A stretch of 64,000 nucleotides of DNA from Bryobacterales bacterium (GTDB lineage: Bacteria > Acidobacteriota > Terriglobia > Bryobacterales > Bryobacteraceae), in assembly GCA_003164035.1 (NCBI GenBank), contig PLRS01000116.1, forward strand, positions 20,172-84,171. Reading direction: 5' to 3'. Shown piece by piece: positions 53,660 to 62,834 of the stretch. Within the stretch, counting starts at the first letter, position 1, and each line of letters starts with the position of its first letter. The notes below the pieces were generated by a model. It was given only the letters and a program-made list of their open reading frames with translations. It was not told where the DNA came from and did no database searches. Position numbers and translations under genes: made by a program.

Positions 53660-54370
53660 TAGAAGGGCCATTTACCTTGACCGCCCTTGACCCAGCACAC
53701 TCGCAGGCGGCCTGCCACGCATGAATTTATGTTCAGTCGATACAGACACATCTGGTCAATTCCCTGGAGCAGATCGTAGTCGTCCCAGAGCAAATCGAAC
53801 GTCAGAGCCTGCCGATGGGTACGACACGGTCGATTCCGTTTCCGTTGAATCCTGGCTCCGATCACCGAGTAAGAATAGCGGTCCGACGAGCGCAGATCTT
53901 TCACGTGAGCTGGTGGTGGGATTAGTCCTGATCTTGCGAACTGTCTCATCCCCGCCCCACACGATTCGCAGATCGTAACAGGCGGACAGTTCCGTCGTCA
54001 GTTCGTCATCGTGTTCGTACTGAACGGCGAGATTGGCACGGGCAAGCGCTGAGTGACGCTCAAGGATCGAGGACCTGACTGTACAGAGCACTGCGGCGAG
54101 GCCGGATGCGCGCGACGAGACTCGAACGATATTCCGATTGGCGCACAGCACGTCGCGGAGGAAGCCGGCGTGGTCGGTCCAATGATTGGTTCAATCCCTT
54201 TCCACCGGTTCCGCGTCGAATCTGATCGCCGGCAGGTGCCGGCCCGTGGGCTGATGTCCAAAGGTACGTTTTCTGGTGACCGCCAACATAATTCAGCGTC
54301 CATCCACAATCCACCCGTATGTCGTCCGCGCCTGGGACAAGCACGATTTCGGAAGGCGCCATGATTTCGC
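53660..54370 (-). pseudogene. Decayed LuxC-type acyl-CoA reductase-like remnant
   Basis: The clearest piece (53756-54190) reads TDHAGFLRDVLCANRNIVRV then SSRASG, YEHDDELTTELSACYDLRIV and WGGDETVRKIR, matching the cofactor-binding part of LuxC-family acyl-CoA reductases. An upstream piece in another frame, YVGGHQKTYLWTSAHGPAP with GKGLNQSLD, appears to precede it, so at least one frameshift is needed. No full reductase is present. An acyl-CoA reductase remnant beside an ACP/KAS III module is suggestive. The remaining parts of 53519-54539 hold nothing identifiable. Confidence 0.5.
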
Positions 54371-54539
54371 TGCCGCAATTCGTTAGGTACCAGCCAGCGG
54401 CAGAAAGCCAGACGAATCTGCTCTACCAACCAATGCCCAGTGGGAGGAGAGGCCCGGCGATGATCAACGCCACTCCGGCTCCGCTTGCCAACTGACGCCG
54501 GAACTGCCGTCGTCCTCATGTAATCATCGTTGGAGCCGG

Positions 54540-55568
54540 TTACTCCGCTGAAACCGTTGTCCCGTATACTACCTGGTCGTGATAGCCCGAGAGGGCCTGC
54601 CCGCTCAAGAACACTCCGCCAGATGGAGCATTGGCCGCCGAAGGTAATACAAACGTCCCGTACTGAAATATGGGAGGCAACCTGTCCTTTTCGCCTTGCA
54701 GAACTTCGCTCCAGGTTTGGGAATCCTGGCTAGCGTAGAGGCTCGCAACCTGCGTCTTGGAGATTTCGCTCGGCTCGACACAGCTACTTATCAGCATGAG
54801 ATCACCGAAGCGACAGGCATACAGTGAGGAGCCGCCAATCTCGCAAAGGCGGTCGATCCGGCCGGAACGGGTGTCCAGCGAGACTATGAAATTCCGTTCG
54901 ACGTCTGAATCTGTACCGTAGACCAACAGGGGGCCGCAAGGGATTGCGCCCACTGCGCGAAACATCTGGGCGCCTCGTCCCAGCCACTCCAGGACAGTGC
55001 CATCGAGACTCAATGCTGCAATGCCCGGTTCGTCACCGTAATCACCCGTGAAAACCCAAAGAATCCGGCCTTGGGGTACGATGTTGTGGATATGGCGAAT
55101 CGAACCGCGCGGGAAGGCGTAAAGCGTCTCAAATGTTCTGCCACCGTCCCCTGAAACGTATATGCGCGGATCGCCGAGGCCGTCGCCGTACTCGCCAAAC
55201 AACAAACGCCCCATCTGGTCAACACACAAATTCAGGGGCCGTGAGCCCCGGACCACGGGAAACACCATCCTCAAGAGGCCATCCCCTCCGGGAGCGCGGT
55301 AGACACCGTCCCGTGTTACCGCGGCGCGCGTTCCGTCCGGGAACACAGCCAAAGAGGCGATGTACTGCCTGGAAAGACGTGCCCCAATTGCGGTCGCGCC
55401 GCAGACGCGCGAAAATGCGCTGGTGTCAAGCACCGAATCCATGACCCAATGGGTGCCGCAGTCTTCCGACCGCCAGATTTCACGTCCACGGCTAGCAAAC
55501 CAAGTTCCGCCCGGGGAGACGAGCAAAGCCCTTCCGCGTATTCCGCCTTTCCACGTGATTTTCGTCAA
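54540..55568 (-). CDS. BNR-repeat (sialidase-like propeller) protein
   Basis: 342 residues if TTG 55568 is used, which overlaps the preceding stop (TTGA); ATG 55634 is the alternative and would overlap by 70 bases. Strand-rich with BNR/Asp-box-like elements: REIWRSEDCGTHWV, RIYVSGDGGRTFETLY, SLYASQDSQTWSEVL. Likely a beta-propeller that may bind or act on sugars. No signal peptide with the chosen start. Catalytic residues of sialidases were not identified. Confidence 0.6.
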   Translation of the reverse strand: MTKITWKGGIRGRALLVSPGGTWFASRGREIWRSEDCGTHWVMDSVLDTSAFSRVCGATAIGARLSRQYIASLAVFPDGTRAAVTRDGVYRAPGGDGLLRMVFPVVRGSRPLNLCVDQMGRLLFGEYGDGLGDPRIYVSGDGGRTFETLYAFPRGSIRHIHNIVPQGRILWVFTGDYGDEPGIAALSLDGTVLEWLGRGAQMFRAVGAIPCGPLLVYGTDSDVERNFIVSLDTRSGRIDRLCEIGGSSLYACRFGDLMLISSCVEPSEISKTQVASLYASQDSQTWSEVLQGEKDRLPPIFQYGTFVLPSAANAPSGGVFLSGQALSGYHDQVVYGTTVSAE

Positions 55569-56512
55569 CCCAGAGCCGTCCAATAGTATGGATAAGGTGT
55601 TAGTCGATTCTTGTACGCCATCAGATCGAGGCATTCGCCGGCTCGAAGCGAATCCACCCGGACGCCGTTTACGGCGGACTCGCGGAGCACGCCGGCACGC
55701 AGCAGGTCGCGGTGGATCTGGCCTTCGCAATAATTTCGACGGAACGTTGGCCGCCGTTCGCGAACCGTCACGGCCAACTCGCCGCGTCCTGTCCGCACGC
55801 GAAAAGTGCGGTCGCGATAGAAGTCCTTGATCGGCCAGCTCGGATGGATGTCCTCGGCTACGTGGACAATGGAGCAGACTTCGATCAGCGGTACGCCAAT
55901 GCTCATCACGATCCCATTCATGTTGCAGATGCGCGCAAAAGCGCTGTTTTCGCCGTGGGGCGCCGGCCGACAGCCGCTGAGTTCGCTCTCGAAGAGGCAT
56001 TCCGCCAGCGGGCCACAAGCGGATAGGCTATCAATCGGGAACTCGCTGCGTCGAACGTCCGGCCGCCGCCAGAACAGCTCGCAAACCAATCCTGTCCAAC
56101 AAGGCGTCCGTTTAGGATCGTACAGAGGGTCCTGTCCGTCGCACGTGAGTCTGCTTTGGAAAACAGAATAAGACGGCAGGACCAACGTCGATGTGGCGTT
56201 CACCGCCTGCAACAAAATGTCCAACAGGCGAGAGGCAGTGTCGAACGGGCGCGAGGCAATCGGCGGATCAGAAAGCGGTCCAGTGTCTGCAAAATGAATC
56301 CCAGCGGAAGCCACGTGACACATTACCAGGTTGTTTCCGGCCACCACCTGCTCGATGGCGCCTGACAACTCCCGCGCCGACACCGTCCATTTCGGGCGCA
56401 ATGCCGGGCGGATACGCTTGCGAAACTTCCGCAGAGCCGGCGTTCGCCAATACAGCTGCCGCGCCGCCATTTCGCCTGCGCGCAGAATTGAATCCCCGAG
56501 TACGGTGTACAC
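55565..56512 (-). CDS. AAC(3)-like N-acetyltransferase in the EPS locus
   Basis: 315 residues from GTG 56512, 1 base after the flippase stop; ATG 56470 is another candidate. The body matches the aminoglycoside N(3)-acetyltransferase family (PF02522-like): VMCHVASAGIHFADTG, LVLPSYSVFQSRLTCDG, RRSEFPIDSLSACGPLAECL, GIVMSIGVPLIEVCSI and VHVAEDIHP. Many homologues with no role in resistance occur in polysaccharide loci, so it more likely acylates an amino sugar. Antibiotic resistance is not implied. Confidence 0.75.
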   Translation of the reverse strand: MYTVLGDSILRAGEMAARQLYWRTPALRKFRKRIRPALRPKWTVSARELSGAIEQVVAGNNLVMCHVASAGIHFADTGPLSDPPIASRPFDTASRLLDILLQAVNATSTLVLPSYSVFQSRLTCDGQDPLYDPKRTPCWTGLVCELFWRRPDVRRSEFPIDSLSACGPLAECLFESELSGCRPAPHGENSAFARICNMNGIVMSIGVPLIEVCSIVHVAEDIHPSWPIKDFYRDRTFRVRTGRGELAVTVRERRPTFRRNYCEGQIHRDLLRAGVLRESAVNGVRVDSLRAGECLDLMAYKNRLTPYPYYWTALG

Positions 56513-56513
56513 G

Positions 56514-58025
56514 CTACGCCCCAAGGCACACCTTCGCCAAAAGGTGCCGGAGCGGGAGGATGCCGGTAACAGCACAGCCGACGCAAAACACGAGGAAAGC
56601 AGCCACAAACGGCAGCGCGACTGAAGGTCCGCCGCCTATCACTGGGGTGGCCACGATCCCGATTCCGACGGCCAATGCCGAGACCACGGAGAGTTTGAGC
56701 GTCCAGACGGGGCCCTTCCGCCACTTGAGCCCGCCACCCCGGCCGACGGCGACGGCGGTGGCCAATGCGACGGCCAGCGAGAAGCAACCCGTGATCATCG
56801 CGCACCTCCCCAGGCTGAAGGGATGCAGAACGAACACCTTCGTCAGGAGGCTGAGGAGCACTCCTGCGATCCCGATTTGCGCTGCTTGGCCGGCGCGGTC
56901 CATGGCGACCGCGATCATGGCGAAGGTGTCACGGACGCAGAGCCCGAGAAAGGCAGGCAGATACATCGTCAGCAGCGCGGCCGTGGGCCCCGCCGTAGCG
57001 CTGGTGTGACGAGAGAAGAGCACAGCAAGGATTAACGGCTTAGCCAACACAAATGCCATTGCCGAGGGTATCCACAGGCAGAGGGAGAGTTTGAGCGCCA
57101 TGACGCCATGCGAAGAGAACTCGTTGATCACATCCCTGGATCGCGTCAACGTCGGAAGCACCGCGTTGCTGATCGCGGTCACGATCAACGAACCTGGCAC
57201 CGAGACCACGTTACATGCGAATGCCACCGCTGCCACCTCGCCAGGACTACCGCGGCCCGCCATCCACCTGTCGACCAGAACGTACCCGTTTCCAACTGAG
57301 AGTGAGAGAAAAATCGCGAGTCCCCGCTTTATGACGCCAAGGCAGTACTGCGTCTCCCAGACCGGGCGTATCGGCTTAACGTATCTCAGGCTGAGGAGCA
57401 GCAACACTAGCTGACACCCCGCGCCCCCGACCGTCCCCAGTACGACGGCGTCAAATCCCACGTGTCCGGAGACCAGCGCCCCGACCGCGCCGCCTAGTGG
57501 AACGCACCAACCCGCAACCGCCGCTCTCAGAAATCGGGAACTCGCTAGAGCTTGTGCAGTGAGGATCGCTGAGCAGGCTTGAAGAGGGAGCAAGGGCAGC
57601 ATCAGCACCATCAGATGCACACAGTCGATTTGTGCGCGGCTGCTAAGCCCTCCCGCAAGGACGTGAACTGCTGCTTCGGATCCCAACCCGAGTGCTGCTG
57701 CCAACGCCGTCACGCATCCGAGAATGCCCACCGATGCGGCGGCCGTGCGGCCGCACTCTAACGGCCCCCGCCCGTCGCTGCTTGCGACGAGGGCAGACGT
57801 AACCGAGGCGCACAGTTGGCCGCCGAGAAGCAAAGGAATTATCTGCGCTACAAAGAATGCGTCGGTACGTTCACCGACCCCCCATTGCCGACCGATCATC
57901 ACCTGCTGCAGTAGAGCACACAGCTTTTGCAGCGCCATGAAAACAGCTATTACAGATGCTCCCGCAAACCAGTGCGTGGTCGCCACACGGCTCCTCGATA
58001 GATGCCGATGCGATTCAGAGCTCAT
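56514..58025 (-). CDS. MurJ/Wzx-like lipid-linked oligosaccharide flippase
   Basis: 503 residues with about 14 membrane helices, MOP superfamily of MurJ/MviN form: ALLQQVMIGRQWGVGERTDA near the start, LVDRWMAGRGSPGEVAAVAF and NAVLPTLTRSRD in the middle. Moves undecaprenyl-linked oligosaccharide across the inner membrane. In this locus it is the only Wzx candidate. Overlaps the acyltransferase stop by 11 bases. Confidence 0.82.
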   Translation of the reverse strand: MSSESHRHLSRSRVATTHWFAGASVIAVFMALQKLCALLQQVMIGRQWGVGERTDAFFVAQIIPLLLGGQLCASVTSALVASSDGRGPLECGRTAAASVGILGCVTALAAALGLGSEAAVHVLAGGLSSRAQIDCVHLMVLMLPLLPLQACSAILTAQALASSRFLRAAVAGWCVPLGGAVGALVSGHVGFDAVVLGTVGGAGCQLVLLLLSLRYVKPIRPVWETQYCLGVIKRGLAIFLSLSVGNGYVLVDRWMAGRGSPGEVAAVAFACNVVSVPGSLIVTAISNAVLPTLTRSRDVINEFSSHGVMALKLSLCLWIPSAMAFVLAKPLILAVLFSRHTSATAGPTAALLTMYLPAFLGLCVRDTFAMIAVAMDRAGQAAQIGIAGVLLSLLTKVFVLHPFSLGRCAMITGCFSLAVALATAVAVGRGGGLKWRKGPVWTLKLSVVSALAVGIGIVATPVIGGGPSVALPFVAAFLVFCVGCAVTGILPLRHLLAKVCLGA

Positions 58026-59115
58026 AAGCTCTCACGCGCTTGAATCTCAAGCCGAAGCGGATCCCAGGCTTCTCAATGAATCGATACGAGACCACGGCGA
58101 CCGCGCACGCGCAGATCACATTGACCGGGAACCGCGTCACGAAGACGCGATAGTCAGAATTCAAAAAGAATTGCTGCCATAGGTATAACGAGTAACTGGC
58201 GCGCCCAATCAAGCGGGCAGCTGGGCAGTTAAAGACCACACCTGCTACGGTGTGAGGCTGCTCCACCAACAGCAAAATGCACATCGCGATAGATAGATTT
58301 ACGGCTGAAGATGCCAGCGCAAAGATCGCACCTTGGCGGTCGAACCGAAACATCAGATACGCAGGGATTGTTGCACATCCCGTAAGAGCGCACAGAATTA
58401 AGAGCTGCGGAACGCGAGTGAGAACTACGAAAGCTTTGCTCTTCCGTAACTGTTGGCGCAAACACGCCAACAGGCAACCCATGGCAATTGCGTCTCCCGC
58501 CGTGAACAGAGCATACGCTCTGATGGACGGGGGACTGACTGTCCGTAGAAGCGGTGCTGCCACAATTACAACGGCAGCGATAATCGGGACACGACGTGGT
58601 CCTGCAAAGCGCAGGCAGATGGGCCATGTCAGATAAAATTGCTCTTCGACACCTAGGGACCACGCGTGCGCAATCCACCACGACCGATCCCCGACATAAT
58701 TGATCAGGTACGTCCCACTCATCGCGATATCGCGCCACGGCACGCCAATATGAGCTAATCCGTTCATAATTGAAACCGTGGCGAGGTAAACGTAAAACGC
58801 GGGTGTCAACCGGCAAATGCGCCTGAGGTAAAAGCTGCCGAGAGCAACTCTACCAGACTTCTCGACTTCTACTAGAAGAATACTTGTGATCAGAAAGCCT
58901 GAGATAACAAAAAAACTCCGCACGCCTATTTGTGCTATATACAACGCGCTGGCGTGGCGGGCGACCAAGAAGCCCTCCGTGCCGCCAAGATGGCCAAAAA
59001 GAACAAGGACAATTGATATGGCCCGGAGGCCATCGAGCGAAGGAATTGTGCGGTCGGTGATTGCCGATCGCTCAGTCATTTCGAATGTCTTTGACGTGAG
59101 CGGGGTCGTTGCCAT
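58015..59115 (-). CDS. Membrane acyltransferase-3 (O-acetylase) family protein
   Basis: 366 residues from ATG 59115 (GGAG 9 bases upstream). About ten membrane helices. SLDGLRAISIVLVLFGHLGG with the catalytic-type His, RSFFVISGFLITSILL, YLRRICRLTPAFYVYL and WSLGVEEQFYLTWPI are the family motifs. Adds acetyl or another acyl group to a sugar on the periplasmic face, giving EPS O-acylation. Confidence 0.9.
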   Translation of the reverse strand: MATTPLTSKTFEMTERSAITDRTIPSLDGLRAISIVLVLFGHLGGTEGFLVARHASALYIAQIGVRSFFVISGFLITSILLVEVEKSGRVALGSFYLRRICRLTPAFYVYLATVSIMNGLAHIGVPWRDIAMSGTYLINYVGDRSWWIAHAWSLGVEEQFYLTWPICLRFAGPRRVPIIAAVVIVAAPLLRTVSPPSIRAYALFTAGDAIAMGCLLACLRQQLRKSKAFVVLTRVPQLLILCALTGCATIPAYLMFRFDRQGAIFALASSAVNLSIAMCILLLVEQPHTVAGVVFNCPAARLIGRASYSLYLWQQFFLNSDYRVFVTRFPVNVICACAVAVVSYRFIEKPGIRFGLRFKRVRAYEL

Positions 59116-59127
59116 TCTCAGCACTCC

Positions 59128-60351
59128 CTACGCGAGCGCTCGGTTTCGTAGGCCTGCAAGCGGCCGGAAAGGCAAGTGCGACGGGGTATTATACAGACGC
59201 CGAGTCTTGCGGTAGGAGCCGATCGCCTCAACTGCACCTACGAGACTGAAAAGCGCGGCCGTGGAGTGCATGCCACGGACAGCGACAAAACCCTGAGCAA
59301 ATATCAGAATGCCAAGTATTGCCATCCCGAGACCGGTTACCTCACTCCGCCAAGGCGAGTTGCGGAGCCGCCAGCATGTCCTGAGCGCAACAACTATCGG
59401 GGCCCAGTAGAGCATGCCGAACAGGCCAAAGTCTACTAACAGGTAGAGAGGACTGTTGTGTATGTATGCCACCGGGGTACCCGTGTTGGTCGGATCCAAG
59501 AGCTTCGAACCAATGCCATGGCCCAAAATCGGTGATTGGGAAAAGAGCTCAATCGCCGCTGTATTCTCACTGGCCCGGGTCGCCAGGTTAGTATCGCGAA
59601 AGTCCCCATGCGTCGCCGCCATCGTGTCATCGAATCGAAGTGCATTCTGAAGGATGCGATTTCCCAACATGAGGCCGCCGAGCGTTAGCAGGCTGCCCAC
59701 CAGCAGAACAGCGGCAGCCTTTTTCAACCCAGGCATCAGGAACACCAGAGGAATCGCGCACCCCAGGAGCAATGAGCGAGTTCCAGTGATCAATTCGGCA
59801 ATGAGCATCGCACCGGCAAAGAGGGCCAGGCCCCCTTTGGCTTTGAAGGTAAGTTTCCTCCGTGACAGGACCAGTAGTGCCATGGAAAGATGGAAGCCGA
59901 CGAGCGGAAAAGGAACACTGAAGTACGTCGTAGCCTGAGTGCTCCGCCATATCTGTCCTGTCATCATCGCCGGTAAAACCGACAACTGCTCACTCGCAAA
60001 AAGCGCCGCCACGGCGATCAGGCCAAAGTAGTATCGCATTAGGTCCGTTTCGCGACGAACGGATGCGGACGCAAGAAAGGCGACCCCCATGAAGAGAAAT
60101 GGGACAAGGCCTCTGATGTAGTCCAGGGGCATGAGAGTCCCGGTGAGCACGAACCCAGTGTGGACAAAACATAGATAAAGAAACCAGATAATAGCGAAAC
60201 CGATTCGGCCCTTCAGCCGCAGTTTTCTCTCGACAAGACCTGTCAAGAGAGCCCATACGCCAAATGAGGCAAACGGAAGACAGGCGATGCTCCACTCGTA
60301 CAGGGGCACGAAGAACATTGCGGCGAGCATCAGAACCGTCAATAACCACAT
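59128..60351 (-). CDS. O-antigen polymerase/ligase (Wzy-like)
   Basis: 407 residues with 11-12 membrane helices and the Wzy_C periplasmic loop: RASENTAAIELFSQSPILGH, GIGSKL, AYIHNSPLYLLVDFGLFGML. Joins undecaprenyl-linked repeats in the periplasm. A second polymerase-like protein is at 35944. The 250 bases between this gene and the kinase upstream contain no supported gene. Confidence 0.85.
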   Translation of the reverse strand: MWLLTVLMLAAMFFVPLYEWSIACLPFASFGVWALLTGLVERKLRLKGRIGFAIIWFLYLCFVHTGFVLTGTLMPLDYIRGLVPFLFMGVAFLASASVRRETDLMRYYFGLIAVAALFASEQLSVLPAMMTGQIWRSTQATTYFSVPFPLVGFHLSMALLVLSRRKLTFKAKGGLALFAGAMLIAELITGTRSLLLGCAIPLVFLMPGLKKAAAVLLVGSLLTLGGLMLGNRILQNALRFDDTMAATHGDFRDTNLATRASENTAAIELFSQSPILGHGIGSKLLDPTNTGTPVAYIHNSPLYLLVDFGLFGMLYWAPIVVALRTCWRLRNSPWRSEVTGLGMAILGILIFAQGFVAVRGMHSTAALFSLVGAVEAIGSYRKTRRLYNTPSHLPFRPLAGLRNRALA

Positions 60352-60601
60352 CTTGATAACTGCCCTGGAGAGGCCCTTAGTGCCATTTGTAAGTTTCCAC
60401 GCCGGCGCTCGAAGAGAAGTCCGCCAATCGCCAACTGTCGCACATACTCAACATTTCCGTTTGCCATTCCAAGGCTTCCTAAGAAACTGGCTTCGTTCTG
60501 AAAGCTGGAGTTGGGACCGGAATCCTTGATCTTGCGTACGAGAAAAGCCTTACGAGCGCCTCTCACAGGTTGCTAGCTGTGGGACGCCTGGCTGCATTAG
60601 C

Positions 60602-62830
60602 CTACGTCGGCTCCGTCGCCTGGTGGTAGTACCGCGAGTATTTACCGTAGTATCCGTGATAGTAGTAACTATCACCCACGTCTTTGGTGATCTCATTCAA
60701 GACAATCCCAACGACATTCGCCCGAAGCCTTTGCAAGGTACTAACTACGGATGCCAGGGCCTTCCGATTGGTCTGGCCTGCGAGTGCAATGACAGCGACG
60801 CCATCCACCGCGGTTGCGATTTGGATCGGTTCGGGGAATCCCAGCGCGGGGGGCGTATCGACGATCACGAGATCATATTCTGCACCGGCCTCTTCGAGAA
60901 TCTGCGGCAGTGCGTTTCCAATCAGGTCGGCGGCCCGGCGCGATGAAGGACCCGTCGGGAGGACATACAGATTGGAAACTTCAGGAACCGCCCTTACCGA
61001 ATCTTGCCACGAACTCCCGTTTAGGATCACTCCTGAAAGACCGGTGCTTACGGTCAATCCGAGCTTGCGATCGATGCTTGGCCGGCGGAGGTCGCAGTCG
61101 ATGATCAGAGTCTTGTGCTCCTGCTGAGCGTGGGCCAGCGCAAGATGAACCGCCACAGTGCTCTTTCCTTCACCGGGAGTGGCACTCGTGATCATGAGCG
61201 ACTTGATCCTCCTGTCGAAGCTGCCGAGAAGAATTGTGTTCCGTAGGGTCCGAACCGCCTCCTCGAAGCTTCGCATCATCCGATCATCTTCCCGGTGCGT
61301 CAGGTCGGTCGCGCCAGCCGGAAGTTTCGCTCCTGGGGCTGCCACGGCCAGCCGGTTCTTCCAGCACTTGACGTGTGGAAGTCCGCCGATCACTTCAGCT
61401 TTAGCAATGCGCGACACCTGCTCCGAATCTCGAACAGTGTTATCAAGCGTATCGCTCAATACCGCTCCGCCAACTGCCACAAGTGCCGAAAACAAGAACG
61501 CCAGGAGCACATTGAGGACGATATTCGGGAAAACGGGTTTCCAGCCTGGACGGGCATTGTCCGCTATCCTTACCATGTTGCTCTGAAATCCCGCATTGAT
61601 CCCGGCTTCCCGGATCTTAGTGATCAGTTCCTCGTACAGTTTCTTGTCCGCTTCGGCTTCATGCTTAACGGAGTCGTATTCGAATGAGCGGGCGTTAATG
61701 CGATCGAACTCGACTTTCGCCTCCGACACCGCTTTCTGGAGCATCGCTTCGCGGTTCAACGCCTCCCGGTATTCCACTTCCACCCTGCGAATGACGCCCG
61801 TACGAGTAATATCGAACTGGCTCTGAACCTGAGTGAGTTCGGTTTCGGCCTTTCGGTATTCGGGATGGTTCGGCCCATAGTGAGTCTTCACTTCAGCAAA
61901 CTTCTCTTGCGCCTGTCCCAAACGTTCTGTCAGATGTTTCAGGGCCTCGCCCTGGCTGGATGCCTGCTCTGATTCGAGTGTGCCGGTACTGACGGATCTG
62001 AACGCTGCTTCTTTCTTAACCCGTTCCGTCTGGGCTGTGGTGTAATCGGTATTCAATTGGAGCAGCCGGGCCGACAAGATATTCGTCTTCTCCTCGGGAT
62101 TGATAACATTCATTTCCTTTTCGAACTGTGCCAGCGCCATGTTGGAGCGCTCCATCTTGGCCCTCAGCTCTTCGAGCTGCTTTTCCATAAAGGTCGAAAG
62201 GCTGGCCGACGACCGGAAACGGATATCATATGTATGTTCGACGTAGGACCGAGCCACGCCGTTCGCAACGTCTGCAGCCAGCCGGGGGTCCTTGGAACGG
62301 TAGCTAATGAGCAATAGGTAGGTGTTAGGCGGACGCGTAACCTTGAGTTGCTTCAAAGCCACGGGTGCGTCGAGACGGAGCGCCTGATCTACGGCCGGGT
62401 CCGCTACCTTCTCCTCGTCCCGCAAATGATACTGGTCGGCCACAGGCCTCAAAACCGCATCGGACTGAATCAGTTTGATCTGCGTCGCCAGAAACTGGTC
62501 CGCATCATTCAGGGCCGATTGGGCCGCCTCTTCGCCGACGACTCCTGTCGGTATCTTCCGGTCTACGTCCACCGTCACGGTAGACTCGTACATCGGTGTG
62601 AGGCGCTTGGAAACAATTAGGGTGGCGATAACGCTAATCGCGATGAAGGACAGGATTTTCCATCGATGCCGCCGCACGACCCAGAGGTAGTGCGACAAAG
62701 GGACCGACTGCTCTTCCGGGTCCGCGTCCCAGCCCTGAGCGGGCGCGGCCACGTACCCGGGAGCCGCTTGGAGATTACGTAGCCCTTGTTCCTCGATTGC
62801 AATCTCGAGTTCTTCCAGTGAACGCTTCAT
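60602..62830 (-). CDS. Wzc-like polysaccharide co-polymerase and tyrosine autokinase
   Basis: 742 residues from ATG 62830. N-terminal Wzz domain with a membrane helix (ILSFIAISVIATLIV, about 65-80), a long periplasmic coiled coil (residues 200-410), second membrane helix (about 445), and a cytoplasmic BY-kinase domain: Walker A ATPGEGKSTVAVHLAL, A' IIDCDLRRPS and B VIVDTPPALGFPE. The C-terminus has the tyrosine cluster DSYYYHGYYGKYSRYYHQ for autophosphorylation. Works with the exporter immediately upstream and the CpsB phosphatase at 31451. Confidence 0.92.
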   Translation of the reverse strand: MKRSLEELEIAIEEQGLRNLQAAPGYVAAPAQGWDADPEEQSVPLSHYLWVVRRHRWKILSFIAISVIATLIVSKRLTPMYESTVTVDVDRKIPTGVVGEEAAQSALNDADQFLATQIKLIQSDAVLRPVADQYHLRDEEKVADPAVDQALRLDAPVALKQLKVTRPPNTYLLLISYRSKDPRLAADVANGVARSYVEHTYDIRFRSSASLSTFMEKQLEELRAKMERSNMALAQFEKEMNVINPEEKTNILSARLLQLNTDYTTAQTERVKKEAAFRSVSTGTLESEQASSQGEALKHLTERLGQAQEKFAEVKTHYGPNHPEYRKAETELTQVQSQFDITRTGVIRRVEVEYREALNREAMLQKAVSEAKVEFDRINARSFEYDSVKHEAEADKKLYEELITKIREAGINAGFQSNMVRIADNARPGWKPVFPNIVLNVLLAFLFSALVAVGGAVLSDTLDNTVRDSEQVSRIAKAEVIGGLPHVKCWKNRLAVAAPGAKLPAGATDLTHREDDRMMRSFEEAVRTLRNTILLGSFDRRIKSLMITSATPGEGKSTVAVHLALAHAQQEHKTLIIDCDLRRPSIDRKLGLTVSTGLSGVILNGSSWQDSVRAVPEVSNLYVLPTGPSSRRAADLIGNALPQILEEAGAEYDLVIVDTPPALGFPEPIQIATAVDGVAVIALAGQTNRKALASVVSTLQRLRANVVGIVLNEITKDVGDSYYYHGYYGKYSRYYHQATEPT

Positions 62831-62834
62831 CGGT

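Noticed and set aside
55635..56018. N-terminal extension of the BNR protein
   Set aside because: Reads as Arg/Pro/Ser-rich shadow of the AAC(3)-like gene.
55565..56512. Reading the AAC(3)-like gene as an antibiotic resistance determinant
   Set aside because: The gene is embedded in an EPS operon and is family-level only; nothing in the sequence indicates drug specificity.
60339..60566. 75-residue minus-strand ORF between the polymerase and the kinase
   Set aside because: No family, overlaps the polymerase start, and no ribosome site was evident.
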